A stretch of 64,000 nt of DNA. Source: Clostridium aceticum. Its GTDB lineage: Bacteria; Bacillota; Clostridia; Peptostreptococcales; Natronincolaceae. The notes beneath the pieces were generated by a model. That model was given only the letters and a program-made list of their open reading frames with translations. It was not told the DNA's origin and did not search any database. Made by a program: the position numbers and the translations under genes. Location of the stretch: assembly GCF_001042715.1 (NCBI RefSeq), contig NZ_CP009687.1:1665418-1729417 (forward strand), written 5' to 3'. Of this stretch, positions 32,443-42,807 are shown piece after piece. Every line of letters starts with the position of its first letter. The first letter of the stretch is position 1.

Positions 32443-33155
32443 TGGTAACAGTAGACTTGCATATTCATAGTGGATTATCGCCTTGTGCAGACAATGATAT
32501 GACGCCTAATAATATTATCCGTATGGCACAGCTCAAAGGAATAGAAGCCGTTGCCATCACTGATCATAACTGTACTAAAAACCTAGCAAGCTTTATAAAG
32601 GTAGGAGAAGATAACAACATTATTTGTATTCCAGGTGTAGAAATTACTACAAAAGAAGAAGTTCACTTAACTGTACTCTTCCAGAGTCTTATAGAAGCAG
32701 AAGAATTTCAAACTATATTAGATGATACGTTACCAAGAGTGAAAAATGATACAAGATTATTTGGTAACCAATATATCTATGATGAAAAGGATAACATTGT
32801 TGAAGAATATAGCACTTTACTAATCAACGCTCTTTCTTTACCTTTGAAGGAAGCAGTTTCAGAGATAAGAAAGTTAAAAGGTATACCTATACCAGCTCAC
32901 ATTGACCGAAATAGCTTTAGTATTCTTTCGAATCTAGGTTTTATTGATTCAGAACTGGGCTTTAAGGTAGTTGAAGTTACACAAAATTGTAACTTTTCTG
33001 AGCTGAAAAAACTTCATCCCTATTTAAAGAATTATAAAAAAATCATCAGTTCAGATGCTCATGATTTAGGAGAAATCCTAGAAGGAGGCTTTTTTCTAAA
33101 GACACAAGATAAGAGTATCCAAGAAATTTTCAAGATACTCAAAGGGGAAGTTTAA
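32442..33155 (+). CDS. PHP domain phosphoesterase
   Basis: A 237-residue PHP-family metal hydrolase: VDLHIHSGLSPC (HxH, residues 6-8), ITDHN, GVEITT, the histidine of HIDRNSF, and SSDAHDLGEI near residue 204. All the metal-ligand motifs are present, so it is probably an active phosphatase or phosphodiesterase. It starts on the last base of the preceding DRTGG gene. Its substrate could be a signalling nucleotide or phosphoprotein of this cassette; unknown. Confidence 0.88.
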   Translation: MVTVDLHIHSGLSPCADNDMTPNNIIRMAQLKGIEAVAITDHNCTKNLASFIKVGEDNNIICIPGVEITTKEEVHLTVLFQSLIEAEEFQTILDDTLPRVKNDTRLFGNQYIYDEKDNIVEEYSTLLINALSLPLKEAVSEIRKLKGIPIPAHIDRNSFSILSNLGFIDSELGFKVVEVTQNCNFSELKKLHPYLKNYKKIISSDAHDLGEILEGGFFLKTQDKSIQEIFKILKGEV

Positions 33156-33177
33156 AAATTATTTAGGAGGAAAAAAC

Positions 33178-33723
33178 TTGAGGGAGCTAGCTTTGCACAT
33201 ATTAGATATTGTGGAAAACGCTGTTAAAGCTGAAGCGAGTTTAATAGAAATAACTATATGGGAAGATATTGCAAAAGATCTATTTACTATAGAAATTAAA
33301 GACAATGGCATAGGAATGGATGAGGACACAATGAAAAAAGTGGAAGATCCTTTTTATACCACAAGAACTACTAGAAAAATCGGATTGGGTATTTCTTTAT
33401 TCAAGGCTGCTGCATTGCAATGCGGCGGTAGTTTTAAGATTTATTCATTAAAAGGAAAAGGTACAACCATAAACACTGTTTTTAAACATAGTCATATCGA
33501 TAGAGCACCTTTAGGTCATATAGAAGATACGTTTGTCACTTCATTAATGACAGAAAAGGAAGTTGACTATATTTATACCCATTATTATAATTTAGATAAG
33601 TTTTCTATAGACACAAGGGAAGTGAAGGAGATACTTAAAGATATGTCAATTAGTGATCCGCAGGTAATAAGGTGGTTAAGAGAGTATATAAGGGAAAATA
33701 TAGCAAAGCTTGTTAAATTATAA
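33178..33723 (+). CDS. Histidine-kinase-like ATP-binding protein
   Basis: A 181-residue GHKL protein: LALHILDIVENAVKA (N box), IKDNGIGMDEDTM (G1), FYTTRTTRKIGLGISLFKAAA (F and G2 boxes). It lacks a dimerisation/phosphoacceptor H box and any sensor domain. Its C-terminal 60 residues are outside the fold. It begins at a TTG after TTAGGAGGAAAAAA. It ends the cassette; the rnf promoter lies 270 bases further on. Confidence 0.85.
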   Translation: MRELALHILDIVENAVKAEASLIEITIWEDIAKDLFTIEIKDNGIGMDEDTMKKVEDPFYTTRTTRKIGLGISLFKAAALQCGGSFKIYSLKGKGTTINTVFKHSHIDRAPLGHIEDTFVTSLMTEKEVDYIYTHYYNLDKFSIDTREVKEILKDMSISDPQVIRWLREYIRENIAKLVKL

Positions 33724-33941
33724 ACTTTTCCAATTGGATGGTAATTGCAAAAAAATTATTGTATAATAAATGGTGTTATACTATAATAAGTATAATAATT
33801 AATTAATTAACAACTTTTTGCAATATACGATAAGTTATCTTGCAAAATGTCAATTTTTTTAGAAAAACCAGCGCTGCAGAGGATAGAATAAACCTTCGCG
33901 TATTGGCTAAGTAAGAAAGTGTAATATTTGGCTGAAGCCAT
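33724..33941. other. Leader region between the signalling cassette and rnf
   Basis: AT-rich, with no credible gene. It includes a small stem (TGGCT-GA-AGCCA, about 33929-33941) just before the upstream TATAC palindrome. A hypothetical 73-codon minus-strand frame here is low-complexity and has no ribosome binding site. Confidence 0.35.
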
Positions 33942-33954
33942 GTATACAGTATAT
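33942..33954. promoter_or_regulatory. Upstream palindromic operator candidate of rnf
   Basis: GTATACAGTATAT contains the 11-bp palindrome TATAC-A-GTATA. The 13 bases are also the exact reverse complement of 34010-34022. Centre-to-centre distance is 68 bp, near six and a half helical turns. Confidence 0.6.
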
Positions 33955-33995
33955 AGAAGCAAATATAATGACAGTTAAAAATAATCAAAAAAATT

Positions 33996-34023
33996 TTGAC
34001 TTCTTTTAAATATACTGTATACA
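33996..34023 (+). promoter_or_regulatory. Rnf operon promoter with overlapping operator
   Basis: TTGACT (33996-34001), a 16-base spacer and TATACA (34018-34023). ATATACTGTATAC at 34010-34022, with palindrome TATAC-T-GTATA, covers most of the -10 box. A protein bound there would block RNA polymerase, and one bound at both sites could loop the DNA. The rnfC ATG lies about 70 bases downstream. Confidence 0.65.
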
Positions 34024-34093
34024 AGAATTCTTAGTAAAGAATGATTATCTCATTTGGCTATTCTTTAAAATTTAAATAAGGGGTGAAAATCAA

Positions 34094-35431
34094 ATGAAGG
34101 CTTTAACTTTTAGAGGAGGTATTCATCCACCAGAAGCTAAGGAATCAACTGAGCATTTAAAGATTGAAAAAGCAGTTGATCCTGAAACGGTGATAATACC
34201 TATGCAACAACATATTGGTGCACCGTGTGAGCCTACTGTAAAGGTAGGAGACACAGTTAAGGTTGGACAGAAGGTTGGTGAGGCACAGGGTTTTGTTTCA
34301 TCACCTGTACATGCCAGTGTTTCTGGAACCGTGAAGGCAATCATGGACATGCCAATAGTAACAGGCAACGAAGCATTAGCAGTTATTATTGAATCAGATG
34401 GGAAAAATGAAATTGACCCTTCTGTAGAACCAAAAGGTGACATCGCGGGGCTACAACCTAAAGAAATTATTAATATCATTAAGGAAGCTGGTATAGTAGG
34501 TATGGGTGGCGCTACTTTTCCAACCCATGTAAAACTATCTCCACCGCCTGATAAAAAGGTGGATACCATTATATTAAATGGTGCTGAGTGTGAACCCTAT
34601 CTAACGGCGGATCATCGTATCATGTTAGAAACACCTGATGATATCGTTTATGGTTTAAAAGCTATGATGAAGGCAGTAGGTGTGAAGAAAGGATATATAG
34701 GCATCGAAAACAATAAACCAGACGCTATTGAAGTAATGCTAAAGGCCATAAGTAATGAGTCTGACATAAAAGTAGTAGCATTACAAACCAAGTACCCGCA
34801 AGGTGGAGAAAAACAACTTATCTATGCTGTAACCAATAAAGAAGTTCCTTCTGGAGGACTTCCAATGGATGTAGGGGTTATTGTAAGTAACGTGGGAACA
34901 GCAGCTCAGATAGCAAAAAGCATTAAAACTGGAATGCCTTTAATAGAAAGAGTTACCACTGTAACAGGAAAGGCAATAAAAAAACCTAGAAATCTAATGG
35001 TAAAAATAGGTACACCTATTAAAGAATTGATTGATCAATGTGGAGGTTATGCAACAACACCAGGAAAGCTGATCCTTGGAGGACCTATGATGGGTATCGC
35101 TCAGCACACAGATGAAGTATCTGCTGTGAAAGGAACATCAGGTGTTTTAGTTTTTGATAAAGAAGGGGCAAACTTGCCAAATCCTATAAACTGCATACGC
35201 TGTGGTAGATGTGTTGAGATATGCCCAGCAAATCTTCAACCAGTGTATATTAGTGAAAACTCATTAAGTAATAGAATGGAGCAGGCAGAAAAGTATCGAG
35301 CATTAGATTGTATAGAGTGCGGTTCTTGTTCATATGTATGTCCATCAAGAAGACCTTTATTACCATCCATAAGGGTAGCAAAAAATCAAATTATCGCAAA
35401 AAAAAGAGAGCAAAAAAAGAAAAGTAGTTAA
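34094..35431 (+). CDS. rnfC: Rnf complex subunit C
   Basis: RnfC is the peripheral subunit that meets NAD(H) in the ferredoxin:NAD+ oxidoreductase. The 445-residue protein has an N-terminal barrel-sandwich domain (HIGAPCEPTVKVGDTVKVGQKVGEA, about 40-65), the NADH/FMN Rossmann-like region with GMGGATFPTHVKL (about 135) and NGAECEPYLTADH, and two [4Fe-4S] sites (CIRCGRCVEICP and CIECGSCSYVCP, about 375 and 414). It opens rnfCDGEAB after the operator-bearing promoter. Confidence 0.95.
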   Translation: MKALTFRGGIHPPEAKESTEHLKIEKAVDPETVIIPMQQHIGAPCEPTVKVGDTVKVGQKVGEAQGFVSSPVHASVSGTVKAIMDMPIVTGNEALAVIIESDGKNEIDPSVEPKGDIAGLQPKEIINIIKEAGIVGMGGATFPTHVKLSPPPDKKVDTIILNGAECEPYLTADHRIMLETPDDIVYGLKAMMKAVGVKKGYIGIENNKPDAIEVMLKAISNESDIKVVALQTKYPQGGEKQLIYAVTNKEVPSGGLPMDVGVIVSNVGTAAQIAKSIKTGMPLIERVTTVTGKAIKKPRNLMVKIGTPIKELIDQCGGYATTPGKLILGGPMMGIAQHTDEVSAVKGTSGVLVFDKEGANLPNPINCIRCGRCVEICPANLQPVYISENSLSNRMEQAEKYRALDCIECGSCSYVCPSRRPLLPSIRVAKNQIIAKKREQKKKSS

Positions 35432-35460
35432 AGCAAGGCAAGGAAAAGGGAGGGAAATTC

Positions 35461-36405
35461 ATGGATGAAAAGTTAATTGTATCTTCTTCACCACATATAT
35501 TGGATGATGATACAGCACAAAGAATTATGTTAGATGTGGTTATTGCTTTATTACCAGCTACCATAGCAGCAATCTATTACTTTAGAACAAATGCGGCTAT
35601 GCTTATATTACTTTCGGTACTAACTGCTGTTGTTACTGAGGCGGGTATCCAGAAGTGGTTAGGACGTCCTATAACGATAAATGATTTTAGTGCAGTTGTT
35701 ACAGGTTTATTACTAGCACTAAATATTCCTGCATCAGCACCATGGTGGATGCCAATTGTTGGTTCATTCTTTGCAATCGCTATTGTAAAACAAGTATTTG
35801 GGGGAATAGGTCATAACTTTATGAATCCTGCATTAGCTGGAAGAATATTTTTGACACTATCTTGGACAGATCGTATGACAGCTTGGATTACACCAGGCGT
35901 GGATGCAGTATCTACTGCAACACCACTGGCACTAATTAAGGAAGCTGGTGGCATAGTACCAGCCAGTGCACCACCACTGGTAAATACGATTATAGGTAAC
36001 ACTGGTGGAAGTATGGGGGAAACATCTGCTATACTGTTGCTTTTAGGTGGAGCCTACTTAATTTATAAGGGCGTTATTTCTTGGAAAATACCAGGGATTT
36101 ATATAGGGACAGTAGGGGTTTTAACTTTAGTATTTGGAGGATTTGATGCTACCTATATGTTATATCATGTGTTTTCAGGTGGTTTAATGTTAGGTGCTAT
36201 TTATATGGCTACCGATTATGCTTCTTCTCCTGTAACACCAAGAGGTAGAATGATTTTCGCTTTTGGATGTGGATTATTAACTTCAATTATAAGACTATAT
36301 GGAGCATATCCAGAAGGTGTGGCTTTTTCAATATTATTAATGAACGTAGCATCGCCATTAATAGATAGATATACAAGCCCGAGAGTATTTGGGGAGGTGA
36401 AATAG
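35461..36405 (+). CDS. rnfD: Rnf complex subunit D
   Basis: An integral membrane subunit (314 residues, about nine helices) with covalently attached FMN. The attachment site is the threonine in AVSTATPLALI (about residue 159). GHNFMNPALAGRIFL and TDYASSPVTPRGRMIF are family blocks. It lies 29 bases after rnfC, with GGGAGGG before the ATG, and four bases before rnfG. Confidence 0.95.
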   Translation: MDEKLIVSSSPHILDDDTAQRIMLDVVIALLPATIAAIYYFRTNAAMLILLSVLTAVVTEAGIQKWLGRPITINDFSAVVTGLLLALNIPASAPWWMPIVGSFFAIAIVKQVFGGIGHNFMNPALAGRIFLTLSWTDRMTAWITPGVDAVSTATPLALIKEAGGIVPASAPPLVNTIIGNTGGSMGETSAILLLLGGAYLIYKGVISWKIPGIYIGTVGVLTLVFGGFDATYMLYHVFSGGLMLGAIYMATDYASSPVTPRGRMIFAFGCGLLTSIIRLYGAYPEGVAFSILLMNVASPLIDRYTSPRVFGEVK

Positions 36406-36408
36406 TCA

Positions 36409-36978
36409 ATGCGTGAAATAGTTAAATTAGGTATTATATTACTGGTTATTACCGCTGTAGCAGGTCTAGTGTTGGGTTACACTAACGATATGACACAAGG
36501 AATTATTCAGCAGAGAGCTATGGAGGAAACGATAGAAGCAATGGGGGCTTTACTGCCAGAAGCCGACGACTTTCAGGGAATTGAAGATGAAAACGTTTTT
36601 ACTGATGAACTCATCGTAGAAGCTTATGAAGGTACCAAAGAGGGAACTACAGTAGGATATGCTGTAAAGGTTGCTCCTCAAGGTTATGGTGGAAGAGTAG
36701 AATTATTAGTAGGTATGTCAGATGAAGGTAGAATTACTGGAGTGAAAATAGGAGATCACAGTGAAACACCAGGATTGGGTTCTAAGATTGCTGATGCTGC
36801 CTTCGTTAACCAATTTCTTGATAAAGGAACAGAGGATGCATTTATCATCACAAAGGGGGGAGAAGCTGGAGATGAATATATCGAAGCTATCTCAGGTGCT
36901 ACCGTTTCTTCTAAAGCGGTTGTAGATGGTGTAAATGCTGCACGTAGTGTATTTGAGGAAGTGTTGAAGAATCGCTAA
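36409..36978 (+). CDS. rnfG: Rnf complex subunit G
   Basis: A single-pass membrane protein (189 residues, helix about 7-24) with an exposed FMN-binding domain. FMN is bound to the threonine in ISGATVSSKAV (about residue 166). GHSETPGLGSKIAD-type sequence (DHSETPGLG) precedes it. It works with RnfD to carry electrons across the membrane part. Confidence 0.95.
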   Translation: MREIVKLGIILLVITAVAGLVLGYTNDMTQGIIQQRAMEETIEAMGALLPEADDFQGIEDENVFTDELIVEAYEGTKEGTTVGYAVKVAPQGYGGRVELLVGMSDEGRITGVKIGDHSETPGLGSKIADAAFVNQFLDKGTEDAFIITKGGEAGDEYIEAISGATVSSKAVVDGVNAARSVFEEVLKNR

Positions 36979-36998
36979 ACTATCGGAGGTGAATTGCT

Positions 36999-37601
36999 GT
37001 GAAAGCAAATAGAATATTTACGAAGGGTTTGTTTTATGATAACCCAGTTTTTGTACAAATGTTGGGTATGTGTCCGACACTGGCGGTAACAAATTCCGCA
37101 TCAAATGCTTTGGGGATGGGTCTAGCTACTACTGCAGTATTGATTGGCTCAAATGTGGTTATTTCCCTATTAAGGAATTTCATTCCTAGTAAAATTAGGA
37201 TTCCAGCCTTTGTTGTAGTTATTGCTACTTTTGTAACCATGGTAGGTATGATGATGAGGGCATATTTGCCGGCTTTAAATGCTGCATTAGGTTTATTTAT
37301 TCCTCTAATTGTTGTAAACTGTTTAATTTTGGCAAGAGCGGAATCCTTTGCATCTAAAAGCTCTGTACCTGGTTCTGTTGTAGATGGTGTGGGTATGGGT
37401 CTAGGTTTTACAGGTGCACTAGTTATTCTTGGAATGGTAAGAGAACTTACTGGCGCTGGTACAATCTTTGGAAGAGCTATTATGGGTGCTAGTTTTGAAC
37501 CAGCAAGATTTATGACAATGCCACCAGGAGCGTTTTTGGCATTAGGTTTGTTATTAGCCTTAATCAATAAAATTGGTTCAAAAGACTTAAATGAATTATA
37601 G
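36999..37601 (+). CDS. rnfE: Rnf complex subunit E
   Basis: A 200-residue, roughly six-helix membrane subunit. The motif NPVFVQMLGMCPTLAVTNSA near residue 14 carries the conserved cysteine that, with its partner in RnfA, holds an intramembrane iron-sulfur centre. A second conserved stretch, VVNCLILARAESFA, follows mid-protein. It starts at a GTG after CGGAGGTG. Confidence 0.95.
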   Translation: MKANRIFTKGLFYDNPVFVQMLGMCPTLAVTNSASNALGMGLATTAVLIGSNVVISLLRNFIPSKIRIPAFVVVIATFVTMVGMMMRAYLPALNAALGLFIPLIVVNCLILARAESFASKSSVPGSVVDGVGMGLGFTGALVILGMVRELTGAGTIFGRAIMGASFEPARFMTMPPGAFLALGLLLALINKIGSKDLNEL

Positions 37602-37614
37602 GGGGGTGTAGGAG

Positions 37615-38196
37615 TTGTCAATTTCATCACTGTTTGTTATTCTTGTAAGTTCGATTTTAGTAAACAACTTTGTATTATCAAGGTTCTTAGGGATATGTCC
37701 ATTTTTAGGGGTTTCAAAACAGGTTGAAACAGCTGTAGGCATGGGAGCAGCAGTTACATTTGTTATGGCCTTAGCTTCTTTAATTACCTATTTAGTAGAA
37801 AGATTAATTTTAGTACCTTTAGAGATACAATATATGCAGACAATAGCTTTTATCTTAGTTATTGCATCTTTGGTACAATTAGTTGAAATGATTATTCAAA
37901 AAAGTAGTCCTACACTGTATCAGTCATTAGGAGTATTCCTTCCACTGATCACTACAAACTGTGCGGTGTTAGGGGTTGCTATCTTAAATATTCAGCTTCA
38001 GTATAATTTATTTGAGACAGTGTTACATGGTGTAGGAGCAGCGATAGGCTTTTCTCTAGCAATTGTCTTATTTGCTGCAATTCGCGAAAGATTAGAGTTG
38101 GCTCATGTTCCTAAGGCTTTTAAAGGATTTCCGGTTGCACTTATTACTGCAAGTCTGATGTCGTTAGCCTTCATGGGATTTGCTGGACTTGTGTAA
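37615..38196 (+). CDS. rnfA: Rnf complex subunit A
   Basis: A 193-residue, six-helix membrane subunit paralogous to RnfE in inverted topology. [20 protein letters not shown] (about residue 18-37) and [13 protein letters not shown] carry the paired conserved cysteines. It begins at a TTG after GGGGGGTGTAGGAG, 13 bases after rnfE. Confidence 0.95.
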   Translation: MSISSLFVILVSSILVNNFVLSRFLGICPFLGVSKQVETAVGMGAAVTFVMALASLITYLVERLILVPLEIQYMQTIAFILVIASLVQLVEMIIQKSSPTLYQSLGVFLPLITTNCAVLGVAILNIQLQYNLFETVLHGVGAAIGFSLAIVLFAAIRERLELAHVPKAFKGFPVALITASLMSLAFMGFAGLV

Positions 38197-38208
38197 AGGA
38201 GGGGTCAT

Positions 38209-39195
38209 ATGAATTTTCAAAGCATTATTTATCCTATTGTTAGTTTAGGTGGTTTAGGTTTAGTTTTTGGAGCAGGACTAGCTTATGCTTCACAAAAATT
38301 TGCTGTTCCTATAGATGAAAGAGCAGTTGCTATTAGAGATATTTTACCTGGTGCCAACTGTGGAGGTTGTGGTGTGCCAGGGTGTGATAGTTTTGCAAAG
38401 GCAGTGGCAGAAGGAGCATTACCTGTAGACGCATGTCCTGTAGGAGGTCCTGATTGTGCTAAAGCTATAGCAGAGATCATGGGAGTAGAAGTAAGCACAT
38501 CTGCTAGAAAAGTGGCGAAGGTTATTTGTAACGGTAATACTGAAAAGTGCAAAGATAAATTTAATTATCATGGTATCAATGATTGTATAGCTGCATCTAT
38601 GGTAGGTGGAGGGGGAGACAAATCCTGCAACTATTCCTGTTTAGGTTTTGGAACCTGTGTAAAAGCCTGTCAGTTCGATGCAATAGAAATCGTTGACGGA
38701 AGAATTGCTAAAATTATTCCAGAAAAATGTACTGCATGTGGTAAATGTATTGAAGTATGTCCAAAGGATGTCATTGACATGGTTCCTTTTGACCAAACAG
38801 TTGTTATTACATGCAACAACAAGGAATCTGGCAAAGTAGTAAGAAAAAAATGTGAAGTCGCATGTATTGCTTGTCAATTATGTGTAAAAGCATGTCCATT
38901 TGATGCTATTGACTTTAAAAACAATTTAGCTTTCATCAACTATGAAAAGTGTACCCAGTGTTTTGTGTGTGTAGAAAAATGTCCAACCAAGGCAATTGAA
39001 GGGGATCTTGAAAAGAGAAAAAAAGCTGTTATAAATGATGAAACTTGTATAGGGTGTACTATTTGTAAAAAGCAATGTCCTGTTGAAGCCATTGAAGGAG
39101 AATTAAAAGGTAAACACAAGATTTTAGCTGACAAATGCATAGGATGCGGTGTTTGTGAAGCCAAATGTCCTAAAAAGTCCATCACAATGAATTAA
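38209..39195 (+). CDS. rnfB: Rnf complex subunit B
   Basis: The ferredoxin-interacting subunit: an N-terminal helix (about residues 8-28), the Fes domain NCGGCGVPGCDSFAKAV (about 49-65), then six CxxCxxC-type [4Fe-4S] motifs (among them CTACGKC, CIACQLC, CTQCFVC, CIGCTIC, CIGCGVC). At 328 residues it is the long clostridial/acetogen form rather than the short proteobacterial form. It ends the operon and is followed by a terminator. Confidence 0.95.
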   Translation: MNFQSIIYPIVSLGGLGLVFGAGLAYASQKFAVPIDERAVAIRDILPGANCGGCGVPGCDSFAKAVAEGALPVDACPVGGPDCAKAIAEIMGVEVSTSARKVAKVICNGNTEKCKDKFNYHGINDCIAASMVGGGGDKSCNYSCLGFGTCVKACQFDAIEIVDGRIAKIIPEKCTACGKCIEVCPKDVIDMVPFDQTVVITCNNKESGKVVRKKCEVACIACQLCVKACPFDAIDFKNNLAFINYEKCTQCFVCVEKCPTKAIEGDLEKRKKAVINDETCIGCTICKKQCPVEAIEGELKGKHKILADKCIGCGVCEAKCPKKSITMN

Positions 39196-39201
39196 TTTAT
39201 A

Positions 39202-39235
39202 ACCCTCTAGCAATTGCTAGAGGGTCAGTTTTTTA
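39202..39235 (+). terminator. Intrinsic terminator of the rnf operon
   Basis: ACCCTCTAGCA and TGCTAGAGGGT (39202-39225 in all) form a stem around a very short loop, followed a few bases later by TTTTTT. Confidence 0.88.
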
Positions 39236-39256
39236 GTTGCACAATTTCCTATCATA

Positions 39257-39413
39257 GGCGTTAACTTAATACAATTATCATCAAACTTCTCTTAAACTGT
39301 CATCCTGAGGGTAGCGAAGGATCTTGGAGTAGCCAAGGATTTTACTAACACTAAGATCCTTCGATTCCGCTTTGCTCCACTCAGGATGACAAATTATGGC
39401 TTAAGTTAACGCT
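39257..39413. mobile_element. MITE-like palindromic element, copy 3 (157 bp)
   Basis: It has the same length and orientation as copy 1 (6858-7014) and only scattered differences. Ends are GGCGTTAACTTAA and TTAAGTTAACGCT. TCATCCTGAGGGTAGCGAAG and its partner CTCAGGATGACA make the long hairpin. It lies behind the rnf terminator; the rest of the gap to 39583 shows nothing else. Confidence 0.85.
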
Positions 39414-39583
39414 AATAATTTACTATTTAAGGTTTGTGAGAATAGAATTTAGACTTTAAGAAAAGACTTGTTCTTATAAATATCATTTTTTTTCTACTTG
39501 TAACTTCAACTCTTTAGTGATAAACTTTTAATGGGCTAATTTAACGATTTTGTTTTCAGAATCTATAGAAGGTGTGATTATAA

Positions 39584-40087
39584 ATGAATACTAAAAAACT
39601 AGTATACTTATCAATGTTAGTTTCATTAGGATTGGCTCTTCACATAATGGAAGGTTTTATTCCTAATCCATTTGTAGGGATTGCTCCAGGAGCAAAGCTA
39701 GGTTTAGCCAATATCATTGGATTGATTACGTTGGTGATTTATGGAATTAAATATGCACTTATAGTTAACTTGCTAAGAGCCTTCATTGCTGGAATGGCAT
39801 CTGGGGCTGTTACTTCTATGATATATAGTATGGCGGGTGCTGTTGTCAGCACGTTGATGATGTGGGTAGTGTATAAGCTTTTTAAAAAGTATTTTAGTTT
39901 AATAGGGGTCAGTATTTTTGGAGCTATAGGTCATAATATAGCTCAGTTGACTGTTGCCGCCATCATTATTAACAATATAAGGATTTATGTTTATTTACCG
40001 ATTATGATGTTTGCCAGTATTTTTACAGGAATCTTTATAGGACTTACAGCAAATCTCACACTAAAGAAAATAAAAGTACATCTTTAA
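39584..40087 (+). CDS. Gx transporter family protein (HepT/ECF S-component-like)
   Basis: A 167-residue membrane protein of about five helices with the family start LGLALHIMEGFIPNPFVGIAPGAKLGLANIIG. Members are named Gx transporters or heptaprenyl diphosphate synthase component I. They resemble ECF-type substrate-binding subunits and often sit beside rnf or NusG/ApbE genes for flavin handling. The substrate is not established. It starts at an ATG after AAGGTGTG. Confidence 0.82.
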   Translation: MNTKKLVYLSMLVSLGLALHIMEGFIPNPFVGIAPGAKLGLANIIGLITLVIYGIKYALIVNLLRAFIAGMASGAVTSMIYSMAGAVVSTLMMWVVYKLFKKYFSLIGVSIFGAIGHNIAQLTVAAIIINNIRIYVYLPIMMFASIFTGIFIGLTANLTLKKIKVHL

Positions 40088-40126
40088 TAGGATGATGTTT
40101 TTGCTTAGGATAAGAGGGGGAAAAAT

Positions 40127-40375
40127 ATGAGTAAATATCGAAATCCTTTAACATTGATACTGTTAATTGTTACTGGTGTTGTATTAGGTAGCTTAATTGG
40201 CTCTTCATTGGGGAATACTTTACCTATATTGTCTTATGGTCCACAACCTTTAGGCTTAAATGACCTTGAATTAGATTTAGGCGTTATTTATCTTAGGCTT
40301 ACTTTGCTAATGAATATAAATGTAGCCAGCCTACTGGGATTACTATTGGCGGTATTAATATTTAATAAATTGTAG
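40127..40375 (+). CDS. DUF4321 membrane protein
   Basis: An 82-residue protein has two helices (about residues 8-27 and 58-80) and a central LGLNDLELDLGVIYLRL segment that marks DUF4321. This small family commonly precedes maf in Clostridia. Its function is unknown. It has AGAGGGGG before its ATG and ends eight bases before maf. Confidence 0.8.
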   Translation: MSKYRNPLTLILLIVTGVVLGSLIGSSLGNTLPILSYGPQPLGLNDLELDLGVIYLRLTLLMNINVASLLGLLLAVLIFNKL

Positions 40376-40383
40376 GTGATTGT

Positions 40384-40962
40384 ATGTATAAACTTATATT
40401 AGCTTCAAATTCTCCTAGGCGAAAAGAAATTTTAGAAAATTTAGGACTCAAGTTTAGTATTATTACAAGCGATATAGAAGAAAAAGTAAACTATAATATA
40501 GAACCCTATAGAGTAGCTTGTAATTTAGCTTATCAGAAGGCTAAAAGTGTTTCAGAAAATATAACAGATCCAGCAATTGTTATAGGTGCAGATACTATTG
40601 TTATTCTTGATAAAATTCTCGGAAAACCACAAAACTCTGAGGAAGCTTATGGAATGTTAAGAAGCTTATCAGGAAGAACTCATGAGGTAGTTACTGGTAT
40701 TGCTATAATAGACTGTTATCATCAACAACAAGTGACGGATTATGAAGTGACAAAGGTACATTTTAGAGAAATTAATGATGAAGAAATAAAAAAGTATGTA
40801 GAGACTGGAGAACCTATGGATAAAGCTGGTGCATACGGTATCCAAGGTAAGGCATCTTTGTTTGTTAAAAAAATAGAGGGAGATTATTATAACGTTGTGG
40901 GCTTACCTGTATTTAAGTTAGGAAAGATAATGCATCGTTATTTTAATATGAGTTTTCTATAG
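40384..40962 (+). CDS. maf: Maf nucleoside triphosphate pyrophosphatase
   Basis: Maf proteins hydrolyse dTTP/UTP or modified nucleotides to the monophosphate and affect septation. The 192-residue protein has the N-terminal LASNSPRRKEIL, GADTIVILDKILGKP (catalytic Asp, about residue 70), LSGRTHEVVTG and the DKAGAYGIQGKASLFVKKIEGDYYNVVGLP block. It is at the head of the maf-radC-mreBCD run. Confidence 0.94.
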   Translation: MYKLILASNSPRRKEILENLGLKFSIITSDIEEKVNYNIEPYRVACNLAYQKAKSVSENITDPAIVIGADTIVILDKILGKPQNSEEAYGMLRSLSGRTHEVVTGIAIIDCYHQQQVTDYEVTKVHFREINDEEIKKYVETGEPMDKAGAYGIQGKASLFVKKIEGDYYNVVGLPVFKLGKIMHRYFNMSFL

Positions 40963-41064
40963 GTACTATCTATGAATTTTAACCTAAATCTTCTTGGGAA
41001 GGACTTTATTATTAAAGTAATGCCTGGGTAAATCTTTGGCATAAGAAGTGTTGAGGTGAATAAA

Positions 41065-42805
<1,741 letters not shown>

Positions 42806-42807
42806 AG

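Noticed and set aside
33803-34024. 73-codon minus-strand frame across the rnf promoter region
   Set aside because: It covers the promoter and operator palindromes, has biased composition and no ribosome binding site.
34123-34569. 148-codon minus-strand frame inside rnfC
   Set aside because: Serine/threonine-rich shadow of a strongly conserved gene on the other strand.
37034-37630. 198-codon minus-strand frame inside rnfE
   Set aside because: Antisense shadow of a membrane protein gene. Its length comes from codon bias in rnfE.
6858-39413. Possibility that the three palindromic elements form a CRISPR array or an intact insertion sequence
   Set aside because: The copies are 12-20 kb apart, have no spacers between them and carry no transposase or cas gene nearby.
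40963-41064. 19-codon frame between maf and radC beginning at an ATG near 40971
   Set aside because: It lacks a ribosome binding site and any recognisable feature; too short to support.
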